Below are positions 28,813 through 39,017 of a DNA stretch of 64,000 bases, one piece after another. This DNA is from Phytophthora sp. 'mugwort' (lineage: Eukaryota; Oomycota; Peronosporomycetes; Peronosporales; Peronosporaceae). The notes under the pieces are model-generated. The model saw only the letters and a program-made list of their open reading frames with translations. It did no database searches and was not told the DNA's origin. Within the stretch, counting starts at the first letter, position 1. Every line of letters starts with the position of its first letter. Both the position numbers and the translations under genes were made by a program. Location: NCBI GenBank assembly GCA_033558025.1, contig JAUCEF010000018.1, positions 868,001-932,000 on the forward strand, written 5' to 3'.

Positions 28813-29305
28813 GAGGGATTTCGGGTCTGAGCCACTCCAGCCTCGGTAGAGCCACCGACCCGCAGCTAGTCTTGCTAGTGTTTGGAAGAGCTTTTGACCA
28901 CCAACGCGCGGCCAGCGACCAGTTGCGACACGTTTGTTGAACGGCCGGTGATTGGCCGACGAATACCTACCCACCACTTGCCCGTGCACACACCAAAAAA
29001 CCGTCCACCTGGTCAAAGCCGCCACGGCGAAGGATGCTAGTCAGCGGCGCTGCTGTGATGACACATTTCTAAGGTGCCACAGCAGACGTTATGTGCGGAC
29101 GCAACACGGGAGGGTGATCCTGAGGCACTCTCCTCAAAGAGGAGCGCGTGCAGAACACGGAATGGTGTTTAGTTTCTGTACTGCTTGCAAGCTTTGATTT
29201 GCTATCGCACTTCTGCTTGATTTGCATCGGTGAACGCTGGGGTATCTCATCGTACTGAAGAATACCGTAGCTCAAATGCAGATAACAGCACAGCTCGATA
29301 GTGCA
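28813..29305. other. MULE 5' flank and spacer
   Basis: No host gene is supported. The reverse reading upstream of the MULE ATG is probably leader. A small ctcctcaaagaggag palindrome lies at about 29,128-29,142. Confidence 0.3.
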
Positions 29306-29610
29306 CTAGCAGGCCATCTCAAGCAATTCACTCATTGACGCAAGTAATTGTAGATCAAAAACGTCCCCGCTGGTCGCCCAGCCCACAAAGATGGCAGTGC
29401 TCTCGGGCGTTTCTGCAACGTAGCACAATATCAAGTTAGTGTTACGAGATTGCAACCCGATTTTCTGCCTGTATCCGAAGAGAAGTTACTTCTTGAAGTA
29501 ACATGGCATATTGACTGCTGCAGTTGCAGACTCAAAGACATGTGTATACTTGTCCTCACCTAGGACATTCAATCGCACAGCAACGATAGCCAGCGCTCGA
29601 CAAATCAATA
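29306..29610 (-). other. Possible extra 3' exons downstream of the Frag1/DRAM gene
   Basis: Two reverse-strand stretches look coding: one at about 29,600-29,490 (LNVLGEDKYTHVFESATAAV) and one at 29,423-29,306 that follows a CAG acceptor and ends in TAG (PESTAIFVGWATSGDVFDLQ). They lie just downstream of the Frag1/DRAM stop codon and could be alternative terminal exons of it or the tail of a separate or decayed gene. No start codon was found and the joining frame is unresolved. Confidence 0.3.
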
Positions 29611-29648
29611 AGAAAAGTTAAAACGTCTACGACGATCTTAAATTGTTG

Positions 29649-30847
29649 TTACATGGTGTCGTCTTGTAACGACTCGCTGTCGTGTGAGAGGAACGACATC
29701 GAGTACCCAACTAGCGTCAGGATGCACACTAGTTGGCTGGCTGAGCGCATTTGATTGACGCCGTGTGCATTATCTGGAGTAACCGCAACGAAAGTTAGTC
29801 TGTGTGTCTTGAGTTGTTGACAGTAGCTGCTACTTGGAAGTAACTCTTACCGTAGTTCCACAATACAGTCTCCGTGTCGTTGAGCTTCATCGTATCGGTG
29901 CAGTACGTCTCGCCAAGGTCGAAATTCAAGCACTAGAGCATGAAATACACTGTCAGACGCAACGCTACAGTAAGTTGTTACCCCTCATAAACGTACATCT
30001 GTAATACTGAGTCGTTGAAATTCATCGATGAGGGCCAGACCGATCGGAATGTACAGAATAAACGCGATCGAGAACAGGGTCGTGAAGACCAACTGGATGT
30101 AGAATGTTCGCTTTGTACTCGACTTCGACACGTTCCACGGGTTAAAGACGTTTGTTGCTGATGACTGTACTTCCGGCTCGGACGTGTAATAAGGATTACT
30201 AGCATTCGTTAGACGAACGAGCTTGAAGCTCGCAATGGTCTGCAACAATCAATAAATGCAGTTGAAATAGTCGATATTTGGAGTGACTAAGCGTATGGAA
30301 ATCACTTACATTAAGCACCAACGCGATAGCTTCAAGCACAAAGAACCAGTAAGCCGCATACTGGTGGACATCCGGATAGCTCGTCGTACTGAAGAATGCA
30401 AGTACCGGTAGTCCTAATGCCGAAAGCACGCCCAACACTCGCACGACTTCACCATACTTTCGAATAGACTTCCCGTACAAGTTCTCCATGTTTTCTTGAC
30501 TCTCTTTCTCGACCAACTCCCGTTGAAATTGGTAGTTAGCAGCCCACGTCAAGATGAGCGCGATCGCTACGGTTGACAGTCCGACGCAGAACACGGAGTA
30601 ACCTGGTGCATCTACAGAATCAAGATAAAGATAACACATCAATGGACTCGCACCTTAACTAGAAGACAGGATCAGCAGATTTATTCTCACCTCGGCCTGT
30701 ATCGGAGAAGTAGGGCCACGCCAGCCCACCAAGGTAAATGTCCTTAGCTTTGGCTAAAGATACACATGCGACCAACGTCACGATCACTATCGTAGTGGCG
30801 ACGACGGGGGCGATCCGCGTCCCGATCGCGTACGGCCCAACCTGCAT
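29649..30847 (-). CDS. Frag1/DRAM/Sfk1-family membrane protein
   Basis: Five inferred exons: 30847-30691, 30611-30310, 30239-29997, 29932-29851 and 29773-29649, all GT-AG and frame-consistent, giving 302 residues. About six membrane spans are visible: near the N-terminus (VVATTIVIVTLVACVSLAKA), after SDTGRDAPGYSVFCVGL, around VLGVLSALGLPVLAFF, YWFFVLEAIALVL, FTTLFSIAFILYIPIGLAL and SASQLVCILTLVGYSMSFL. The WPYFSDTGR and GYSVFCVGL motifs are characteristic of Frag1/DRAM/Sfk1 proteins, which act in membrane lipid organisation, GPI-anchor processing or autophagy depending on the member. The exact role here is not determined. A decayed paralogue fragment lies at about 40.2-40.4 kb. Confidence 0.8.
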
Positions 30848-31156
30848 ACGATTTAGGTGGTTGCTAGAACGCGGAGATATTTACAGATGCTGGTTATTTC
30901 TTCTGCAGTGGGGAGTTTGGAAGTGGTATATCTGCACGTCGTTGTGTCGCGGCTATCCCGTCGTGCTGTCGAGTAAGACTCCTGTCCAGACGTGGGGTCA
31001 GACGGCAAGCTCAATACCCACCTGCTGATCTCCCAAGGAATGGCGAAGCGTAGCGCAACCATCAGATGGCTTCATCCACTTCAACTTGAGAGCCAGCTCA
31101 CATGTATTCACTCATTCCAACCTATACAAGTACATGTATCCTACCTTTGCAGTCCT
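30848..31156. other. Spacer between ABC transporter 3' end and Frag1/DRAM 5' end
   Basis: Both neighbours are on the reverse strand, so this holds the ABC transporter's 3' untranslated region and the promoter of the Frag1/DRAM gene. No motif stands out. Confidence 0.4.
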
Positions 31157-34100
31157 TCAGCGCTTCTGGTGGTTCACAACGCGCATGACAATCAATGTGG
31201 CCAGACGCATCAGCAGGACGATGCCCACCACCACCGCAACCGAACAGGTGGTATCGTCACGACGCGCACCGAAGACTTGGTCGACGTACGAGGTTAGCGG
31301 GATATTGGCCACGGCAGGAGGCGCGTCTGTGAGCGGTTGGCAGCCCAGCGGCCAGCCCGAGACGTCGATTGTGGTGTTGGTGGCAGCAGCCTCGGCGATC
31401 TGTCGCATTTGCTCGTCTGGACAGTCTCCCAGCACAAGCGCTGTGAGCACCTCGAACGTGTAGCGGTGCGGCACAAGTTGGATTAGCCACTTGTATCCGT
31501 CGGGAATGCTTGACACCGGTGGGTTGTAGCCCATGAACATGAGGAAAATTGAGTCAAACAGCGCTCCCCACACTGCAGCAAGCTCGATGCTGGGCATGGC
31601 GAACGTGAAGAACTGCCCAAAGAACGTCTGGAACAGGATGTGCATGGTCAGGACCAGCCAGTACACCACGACTTGAGCGAAGTCGCCATACGCGGAGAAG
31701 CCTGCCATTGGGTAGAACACGCACACAAAGATCATCGAAGCAACAGCAGCATAAGGGATCTCCACCAGCGACGAAGCTACAAAGTACCACAAAGCGCTAT
31801 ACGTCTCAGAGGCACGCTCGCGGTAATAGGGACCCCGCTCCTCGAAGGCTATCGGCAGCACATGGACGTAAGCTCCGACTCCCAAGAAGCACGTCGAGAA
31901 GAAGATAAGTCCAACCGCACCGTTTGCACCTTGATACGTTGTGAAGTCATTGCTGCCCGAGTATACCAACCCAAACATCAAGCCCAGAGTCAGCGCAGTC
32001 ACCATTCGAGTAAACGTGTAGAACGGTGTACGCCAATACAACCGCAAGAATCGACGCATCAGCATGGTGAACTGCATCCCATTGCTTGCAGCTCTACGCT
32101 GAGCAAACGTCACAGGTGGCAGGCGGTCTGACGGCATGAACACTCCAGGAGCAGCCCGCTTAGCGTCTAGACGATGCTTTATCCGACTAGACCTGTAGGC
32201 AGCAACGAAGTCCACAGTTTCATCGCGATGCTGCCGTGAGAACTCGGAGCTCACCGAGGAATTAAGAGAAGCATCCAGCTGTTGAAGTCGCGAGTTCTTC
32301 ATCGTTGCGGGTGCAGGTCGTCTAAACTTCATTGGCAGCGAAGACTGTAACTTGATTTTCTCGACACCAGCACCAATGACATCCAGCATCCACGTGGCCG
32401 GGTTGTCTCCAGGCTTGAAGGTCGGCGCACTGCGTGGCAGACCCAGTCCTTGAAAGTAATTAACTAGAGTTTCGCCATTGCGACCCAGTTCACCGAAGTA
32501 CACAGTTTCGCCACCACGTTGCAAGAGTAGGAGGGTGTCGAAAAGCAGGAATACTTCCGTCGACGGCTGATGAATGGTACAAATCACAGTGCGACCGGAG
32601 TCCGCCACCTTGCGCACGCCATCCATGAGCGATTTTGCCGCGCGGGCATCCAGACCGCTGGTAGGTTCATCCAGGAACAGTACACTAGGTTGCGCTGCGA
32701 GTTCCACGCCCAATGTCAACCGCTTGAGCTGCTCACTCGAGCTGCCACGAATGAGTTGACCAGCTACGTCATGCAGCCCCAGCAGATCCAAACATTCATC
32801 GACAATCTCTTCGACCCTTTCAGGGGCTACCCGGTCGCCTTGGCGGAGATATGCCGAAAACTGCAAAGCCTCACGGAAAGTAGATGCATCAGAGTGCACG
32901 TCCGTCTGCTCACAGTAACCAGTGCATCGGCGCACCGCAAGTTCTGTAGCATCCATGCCATTTAGCAGCACGCGGCCTCGTAAAGTCGGTGCACCGTTCT
33001 TCTTGCTGCTGCCTGTTTTGCCACTCTTGCGCCCAGCGAGAACATCCATGAGCGTGGTTTTTCCAGCTCCAGTAGAGCCCATGAGTGCTGTCATCGTACC
33101 GGGTACTGCATAACCTGTGACACCCTTCAGCAGCTCTCGGGTTACCGTTTCCTTGCTCTTGCTTGCATTATCGCGAGAATCCACAGCCACTGGGCGCCCT
33201 GGAACTCCTTCAGCACCACGTTGTCCAGCAGGATCCACAACAGCATCAGCGGGGACCGTGATACTGTACCGTAGATCTTGAAAGGCGAGCGTGACAGGCA
33301 GCACATCCCACCGAGGCGTCAAGCGTACCATAATGTCTTCGTGATTAGTGCGGAGCCCCTGTGACGCAGTAAACGAGTCACTTACATCGCATTTTTCACC
33401 CAGCACAGTAAGATCATTACGATCACCAGGTAGCTGGAAACCAGCCAGGTCGCTCTCCAGCAACTCTTCTGCATCTCCATGAGGCGTAGACAGCATGGCG
33501 TACGATTCCTTAGGCTGTCTCGGCGTCAGAATGATTGTCTCTGAAAATGAAGCCGGGAGCGGCGGTGGTAGTATTGGAGTCGTATCATGACGGCAGTATT
33601 CCAGCATCACGTACGACATGAACATGCTGATGATGTACACAGTCGCAAGGAATACAATTCCCAACGTCACCCACCTGGGATCATCAGGGACATCGTACAG
33701 TCCGAGAGAATACTCGCCCAATGTCTGACCCCCATACATCTTGCAATAGTCAATTCCACCGTATTCACAGACATCCAGCTCACTGCTGCGATACTGACTC
33801 ACCAGAATTCCACGAGTTGTCCAAGCGAGAGGATTGCTCCAGTAGATCCACCGCATGGCCGACGGAAGTTGTTCACGAGAGACAGCGAAACCAGCAAACA
33901 GGATGAAGAACAGCAGTGCTAAGGTGGAGGCCGGTTGAGCCACGTGTAGCGTAGAACAGGCAGTGGAGAGGAAGAAATACTCGCCGACGAAGACCAGTAC
34001 TGTCAATACCATGTACAGCACAAAAACCAGAAACTGCTCCGCTGTTGCGATGAATCCACCCATCCAGTAGACCAGAGAGCCGAACACCAGAGCTTCAGTG

Positions 34101-35941
34101 ATGGCGAGTGGTATCTGACTGGCACACGAGGCAAGCACATAGCTGGATGTGCGGTAAAAATTGGCACCGCGATGCTTATAGAAGACTTCACGTGCGTCGA
34201 AGAACGGTGCCAATGCCGCTGACTGACCAAGTCCAAGGAAAAGGGCACACGAGAAGACCACGCCCAATGTCACCTGTGAGTCAGCGAGGTCCATACCGTA
34301 GTAGATCGATCCCAACATCAAGCCGACGAGTAGATCCAGCAGAAGTCGCCCCACGAAGAATACCTTGTTGCGTGCAAACAAGCGCATCTGTCTCTTCATC
34401 ACTGTCCATGTGCTACGCAGGTAGCTCTGCCGAAACGCCGGAACTCGCAGCAGTGTTTCTTGATCAAAGTAGAGTCCTCTCTCGCCGTTTCTGCTGTGCA
34501 TTTGGCTGTACGTCTCCGTGTCGTTGTCGATACGATCCAGCTCCTCCATCATTGCTTCGTACATGGGCGACATAATCCACAAGTCTGCAAACTCATTAGC
34601 ACTGCGGGGATGACGGCGTCTTCCAGGCAAAGGTGCATGTGATTGCTCGTACTGAATCTGCTGCGGAGACGCCAAGTCGCACAGGAAGTCAGCGAGGTCA
34701 CGACCCGGAGGACAAACGAAGCCTAATGCTTCAAAGTACGCCTGAATATAAGCACATGGTCCATGATAGATCACTTCACCTTCAGCCAGCAGTAGCACGT
34801 TGTCGAAGAGTGCCAAAACTTCAGGCGCAGGCTGCTGTAGAGAGATCACCACAGTCTGCCGTTGCTGCCTGGCCAAACGACGCTGTACATTAACAACGTC
34901 ATAGGCGGCAGAGCTGTCAAGCCCCGTCGTGATCTCGTCCATCAGTGACACAGCATGTGGACCAAAAGCCATCTCTCCAGTCGTCACACGCTTCTTTTCT
35001 CCTCCAGATACTCCACGAATGCGTTCATCACCCACGATGGTACCTTGGCAGCGTATCAAGCCGAGTTCTCTTGTCACACTAACCGGGTCTCGTTCACCGC
35101 CGAGATATGTGGTAGGAAGTGCCAGTGGGTACTCTGAAGCCGGCGATTTGTACAGAGCACCAACAGGTTTCGCGTCGGCGTCGATGGCGCAGCATTCGAA
35201 TGCGAAATCCAGCGTCTCCTTCACAGTCATTACGGGCAGATGCGTGTCTTGCTGCGACACAAATGACACACACTGCGGAAGTTGCGCCTTGATTTCATCA
35301 CGGGACAAGCCGTTGTACGAGACTTCGCCATCCAGCGTCACACTCTTGCACGTCACGTCGAATCGTCCGCTTAAAAGCTTGAGCAGCACCGACTTGCCGG
35401 ATCCGGACCGCCCAAGTAGCAGCGTCATCGAGCCTGGAGTGAAAGCTCCAGTCACATTCTTGAGAATCTGGCGACGAATGAAGGTCTTGCTGGCAGTGAA
35501 TGCACCGATGATGGCTCGCACGTGGTTGGTGATGGTAGGAAGTTGCTTGGCAGCCAGAGTCTCACGACCCATTTGTCCCGAAGCAGCTTGAGCTGCTGCT
35601 GCTGCAGCAGCAGGCGATACAGGAACGTCGACAGCCAGTGAAACATGACGGAACGCCACAAACAGTTCGGGAGCGGCACCCACCGGGCGTCGAGGCGTGA
35701 AAGGCGAGTCACGGGGACCTCCTGCCGATGTTCTATGCCGTCGAGAGCCACGAGTCTGGTGATGACGACGCAGACCGTGCTTGTAGTAGGAACTGGCAAG
35801 CGACGACTCGAGAATGGGCGTGGGCTCACTCGACACACTCGAGATGGACGTGCTGAACTCCACCGTCGGCGGTGGTTTGGCTTTGAGGAAGCTGTTCGGC
35901 TTCCGTTTGCTGCTGCGTGCGTTTCGACAGGAGCTTGCCAT
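31157..35941 (-). CDS. Full-size ABCG/PDR-type ABC transporter
   Basis: This single-exon gene encodes 1,594 residues from the ATG at 35,941 (MASSCRNARSS). The frame is open further upstream to 36,124 but without another ATG. The layout is NBD1-TMD1-NBD2-TMD2, the PDR order. NBD1 has GRSGSGKS (Walker A), RGVSGGEKKRVTTGEMAFG (signature) and AVSLMDEITTGLDSS (Walker B). NBD2 has GSTGAGKTTLMDVLAGRKSG and FLDEPTSGLDARA, but its signature region reads SSSEQLKRLTLGVE instead of a canonical LSGGQ-like motif. Each TMD has about six spans. PDR transporters export hydrophobic compounds across the plasma membrane and in oomycetes are linked to drug and plant-defence tolerance; the substrate is unknown here. 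Confidence 0.95.
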   Translation of the reverse strand: MASSCRNARSSKRKPNSFLKAKPPPTVEFSTSISSVSSEPTPILESSLASSYYKHGLRRHHQTRGSRRHRTSAGGPRDSPFTPRRPVGAAPELFVAFRHVSLAVDVPVSPAAAAAAAQAASGQMGRETLAAKQLPTITNHVRAIIGAFTASKTFIRRQILKNVTGAFTPGSMTLLLGRSGSGKSVLLKLLSGRFDVTCKSVTLDGEVSYNGLSRDEIKAQLPQCVSFVSQQDTHLPVMTVKETLDFAFECCAIDADAKPVGALYKSPASEYPLALPTTYLGGERDPVSVTRELGLIRCQGTIVGDERIRGVSGGEKKRVTTGEMAFGPHAVSLMDEITTGLDSSAAYDVVNVQRRLARQQRQTVVISLQQPAPEVLALFDNVLLLAEGEVIYHGPCAYIQAYFEALGFVCPPGRDLADFLCDLASPQQIQYEQSHAPLPGRRRHPRSANEFADLWIMSPMYEAMMEELDRIDNDTETYSQMHSRNGERGLYFDQETLLRVPAFRQSYLRSTWTVMKRQMRLFARNKVFFVGRLLLDLLVGLMLGSIYYGMDLADSQVTLGVVFSCALFLGLGQSAALAPFFDAREVFYKHRGANFYRTSSYVLASCASQIPLAITEALVFGSLVYWMGGFIATAEQFLVFVLYMVLTVLVFVGEYFFLSTACSTLHVAQPASTLALLFFILFAGFAVSREQLPSAMRWIYWSNPLAWTTRGILVSQYRSSELDVCEYGGIDYCKMYGGQTLGEYSLGLYDVPDDPRWVTLGIVFLATVYIISMFMSYVMLEYCRHDTTPILPPPLPASFSETIILTPRQPKESYAMLSTPHGDAEELLESDLAGFQLPGDRNDLTVLGEKCDVSDSFTASQGLRTNHEDIMVRLTPRWDVLPVTLAFQDLRYSITVPADAVVDPAGQRGAEGVPGRPVAVDSRDNASKSKETVTRELLKGVTGYAVPGTMTALMGSTGAGKTTLMDVLAGRKSGKTGSSKKNGAPTLRGRVLLNGMDATELAVRRCTGYCEQTDVHSDASTFREALQFSAYLRQGDRVAPERVEEIVDECLDLLGLHDVAGQLIRGSSSEQLKRLTLGVELAAQPSVLFLDEPTSGLDARAAKSLMDGVRKVADSGRTVICTIHQPSTEVFLLFDTLLLLQRGGETVYFGELGRNGETLVNYFQGLGLPRSAPTFKPGDNPATWMLDVIGAGVEKIKLQSSLPMKFRRPAPATMKNSRLQQLDASLNSSVSSEFSRQHRDETVDFVAAYRSSRIKHRLDAKRAAPGVFMPSDRLPPVTFAQRRAASNGMQFTMLMRRFLRLYWRTPFYTFTRMVTALTLGLMFGLVYSGSNDFTTYQGANGAVGLIFFSTCFLGVGAYVHVLPIAFEERGPYYRERASETYSALWYFVASSLVEIPYAAVASMIFVCVFYPMAGFSAYGDFAQVVVYWLVLTMHILFQTFFGQFFTFAMPSIELAAVWGALFDSIFLMFMGYNPPVSSIPDGYKWLIQLVPHRYTFEVLTALVLGDCPDEQMRQIAEAAATNTTIDVSGWPLGCQPLTDAPPAVANIPLTSYVDQVFGARRDDTTCSVAVVVGIVLLMRLATLIVMRVVNHQKR

Positions 35942-36408
35942 GGTCCAGCAATTCCAGTTTTGTCGAGTTCGCAGCACACAGACGAATGTCGAATGAGCAA
36001 GAAATGCGAATCGGAGCACAAGAAATTCTGCAGCCTCGACACGCTGGATTCCTCGACGTCTTCCCTCTGCTTGCCTCCACTTGCACGTAGTGAGTAGCCT
36101 CCAACTTCTGTAGATCGCGTCCAACGTTACCGTCTTTTAACAGAGCAGTGCTTCATCTCAATGCGTCGACCGCATCAACCCATAGTCAAACAAATACCAA
36201 GCGCTACCTTGCTGAGGCCTAGTTGACCAGCATCCACTGATACAAGAAGACTTAAGACTAAATGGAAACTCACCAGTGATGACACCAGTGATGACACCAG
36301 CGCATTGGCAGAACTGTATATGACAAACACATAGTAGTATTACAAACAAACAACACTTGCTGTCTAACAAATAAGTCATACATTTAATACATCATATGGA
36401 AAATCTGT
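35942..36408. other. ABC transporter 5' region and VTT gene 3' region
   Basis: No gene is supported. It contains a tandem duplication, cagtgatgacac repeated at about 36,272-36,300. The small reverse ORF at 36,379-36,158 is hydrophobic but crosses this repeat and is probably spurious. Confidence 0.35.
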
Positions 36409-37287
36409 TCATACCGCATTGGCGAGGGCTATGGCTTCATCCGTGCGCTTGGGCGTGACCGTCGAAGTCACTGCCGCCGTTTCAGCCGGCGCTGCATCCT
36501 TCTCCTCCTCTGCAAGATCCAACACATACTTGCGCGTGTAGAACCCCACCACGAAGAGCAGTAGTAGGGCGCCGCCTGTCCCCACGAGCAGCAAGATCAT
36601 CTCAGTGCTGTGTCTGGAGGCCGCTGGGCTAGTCAACAGCGCCGTGAAATTCTCGACGGCGTGGCCAGACGACACCCAGATGACGGAGAATGGGAGGCCC
36701 GTGAGCAACGCGGCTGCAAAGAATACTGGGAATCGCACGTCCAGTACGCTGAGTCCGTAGTTCTTAAGTGCAATCGGGAAGAAGGCCACCCGGGTGAGGA
36801 ATACGACCAGGATCTGCCGCTTACGCAGAAGGCTCTGGAACCCCTGCAGCGCTGGGTGGCCGCGCGCCATGTAGGCGTGCACACGGCGGCGGCACAGGTA
36901 GCGTCCAATGACGTAAGACAGCACGGAGCCCACGAGCTTGCCTGTGGTGGCTAGCAGCAATCCTAGCCAGAAGCCGAAGATGTAGCCAGCCAGTAGCTCG
37001 AAGGCTGTTGACGGGAAGCACAACACGACGAAGGAGGTGAAGCTGCACACGTAGAGCACGGCGCCTAGGGCCTCGTGTGTCTGCAGCCAGCGCACGATAA
37101 GGTTGAAGTCGTCGCTACGCACGAAGCGGAAGAGCAGCAGGCCAGCGGTCAAGCCCAGTGCCACGAGACCTAGCACCACCAGCACGCGCTTGAACTTCGT
37201 AGACGCGGAGGAGGAGGAGGAAGAGGCGGAGGGCGCCGGCTTGAGCGGCTGTAGCTTGACCGCCTCCAGGTCAACGGGCGCGTACAT
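36409..37287 (-). CDS. VTT-domain (TVP38/TMEM64-type) membrane protein
   Basis: 292 residues on a single exon. After a Ser-rich cytosolic start and a first span (VLVVLGLVALGLTAGLLLF) comes the VTT/SNARE-associated domain: CFPSTAFELLAGYIFGFWLG, ATTGKLVGSVLSYVIGRYLC, then the basic RKRQILVVFLTRVAFFPIAL and KNYGLSVLDVRFPVFFAAAL. The re-entrant loops with conserved Gly and the R-x-x-F-x-P-x-x-x-x-N/K-Y pattern are typical of TVP38/TMEM64. Relatives (VMP1, TMEM41B) are lipid scramblases of the ER and Golgi; scramblase activity here is an inference from the family. A last span near residue 240 is followed by an acidic then Thr-rich tail. Confidence 0.9.
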   Translation of the reverse strand: MYAPVDLEAVKLQPLKPAPSASSSSSSASTKFKRVLVVLGLVALGLTAGLLLFRFVRSDDFNLIVRWLQTHEALGAVLYVCSFTSFVVLCFPSTAFELLAGYIFGFWLGLLLATTGKLVGSVLSYVIGRYLCRRRVHAYMARGHPALQGFQSLLRKRQILVVFLTRVAFFPIALKNYGLSVLDVRFPVFFAAALLTGLPFSVIWVSSGHAVENFTALLTSPAASRHSTEMILLLVGTGGALLLLFVVGFYTRKYVLDLAEEEKDAAPAETAAVTSTVTPKRTDEAIALANAV

Positions 37288-37566
37288 GACAGCGTTGAGA
37301 CGAGGAGTGATGGTTCACGAGGCGGGGTTCGGAGCGCGGTAAGTTGCCGACTAGAAATCCATATGTTACTCTCACGACAGCTCGACACAATGTCCTCGCG
37401 GCCGTTTCTAAATTTGATGGAAATATATGTTTCCCTGTGGTATTCGATAATGTCCATGTAGTCGAACGTACCATAATGCTTATGCATTATGGCGGGTCTC
37501 ACACTCAAACGGGGCAATTTTAGTGACAGGGTACGCAAACATCATCCATTAGGCAGACCGACGCAA
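37288..37566. promoter_or_regulatory. Divergent promoter region between VTT and PUB-domain genes
   Basis: 279 bases separate two divergently transcribed start codons, so the region should drive both genes. It includes an imperfect taatgcttatgcattatg palindrome at about 37,472-37,490. No experimentally known motif is claimed. Confidence 0.4.
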
Positions 37567-38765
37567 ATGGACTGGCTGAAGAAGAAGAAGGAAGCGGCAC
37601 AGCAGGCCGCCGCCAAGATCTCGAACAAGCGAACGGCCTTCCGTGGCGAGGGTAACGTGCTGGGAGGTGATGCGCCCGATGCTTCAGCCTCAGCGTCCGC
37701 ACCAGCGTCCCGAGGCCCCTCTATCAAGGTACCATCGACTCCTTCAAGTTAGCCTTCGCCATCGCTCTAACCCGCTCTCTGCCTACCACTGTAGCTGCCG
37801 TTTACCAGTCAGAAGCCCCCCACCCTATCGATTGTGGAACAGCAGAAGCGGCGTGAGATGCAGGTGCGTTTGCTGTAGCGTGAAGGGTTTTCTACCGCTT
37901 TGGTGACCTAATGGATACACTGCCATCCTCGCCTGCAGGCCAAGGCGTTGGAGCAGCGCGGCAACGCGTGGGAGAAGCGCGTTACCAACGCTCGCAAGGC
38001 GAGGCTACAGCAGGAAGAGGGGAGCGACAGCAAGTTCCGGTACGTGGAGCCTGCCCCAGCTTCAGCCGCAGACGCCGCAGCTCCGTCAGGTCCGCCGCCT
38101 GTGGTACTCTCTAATGATGAAGTGAAGGCACGTGAACTTCAAAGCGCACACCAGCAGATGGGCTTTAACCCGTACGCAGCGACGTTCGCGTCCTCAACGC
38201 AGGCGGTGTCTGCTATGAACGCTATAGGCGGTGACGCAAATGTGCAGCCTCCTCCGCTTCCTGCAGCGACGAATGCTGGCGCAGTTCCACCTCCGGCTCC
38301 GTTCTCAGCGATTCCTCATGTGTCGGCACCGAATGACGTGTTGACGTGTTCGGATGCTGGGGAGAATGGTGCTGTGTACGTGCTACTACGGCAAGACCCA
38401 CGACGCGCTATCACGGCAGCGGAAACGCTGATTAAGATGCTGACAAATATCGTCAAGAACCCACGGGTTGGTGTGTGCGTCGGATTTGAGGATATGAACT
38501 GTTATTGATTGACTAGTGTCGTGCCTTTTCTCTATAGGAGGAGAAGTTCCGCAAGATTCGGCTTTCGAACGCAACCATCCAGTCCAAACTGGTGGCTGTT
38601 CCTGGAACTGTGGACATTTTATCTGAAGCCGGATTCTCGACGGTCGAGCTAGATGGTGAAGCCTATTTAATGTTGACGGCAGATGAATTCCAGGCTGAGC
38701 GTGTGCAATCTGCCATTAATCGCACGGAGGTGGCACTAATTCAGCTCCAGCACGACTCCGCGTAG
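37567..38765 (+). CDS. PUB-domain protein (UBXN6/PNGase-like, p97-binding)
   Basis: Four inferred exons: 37567-37728, 37795-37863, 37939-38466 and 38538-38765, giving 328 residues. It starts MDWLKKKKEAAQQ, an amphipathic Lys-rich helix, continues through a Pro/Ala-rich disordered middle, and ends in a PUB/PUG domain: RRAITAAETLIKMLTNIVKN and, across the last intron, EEKFRKIRLSNATIQSKLV and then VDILSEAGFSTVELDGEAYL. PUB domains bind the tail of the AAA ATPase p97/Cdc48, so the protein is a likely p97 cofactor in ubiquitin-dependent turnover. No UBX domain was seen, which separates it from can-onical UBXN6. Confidence 0.85.
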
Positions 38766-39017
38766 ATCGCTAGATGCAGTGATCCCAGTCTACCTGAACA
38801 TGATGACGATGCTGCAATTGTGATCCGTCTTACAAGATGAGTCGACACTCTGTTTCCTGCCAATATTTTATGTAGCTCATGAAGAAGAAGAACAAGCTAG
38901 GTCGATTTCAAATGGTAAGTAACATCCTAATCAGGATTAATATTGTTTTTGGGCGGCTGTCGAATGCAGCTCAATCAGAAAAACTGCTATACAACAGTTC
39001 CCAAGCCTTTAGGCACT

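Noticed and set aside
26690..29300. MULE terminal inverted repeats
   Set aside because: Flanks on both sides were compared by eye; only short local palindromes were found.
35942..36124. N-terminal extension of the ABC transporter
   Set aside because: The frame is open but contains no ATG; the apparent start is a TTG. The ATG at 35,941 gives a normal PDR N-terminus.
36158..36379. Reverse 73-residue hydrophobic ORF
   Set aside because: It crosses a tandem duplication between two genes and lacks any family resemblance.
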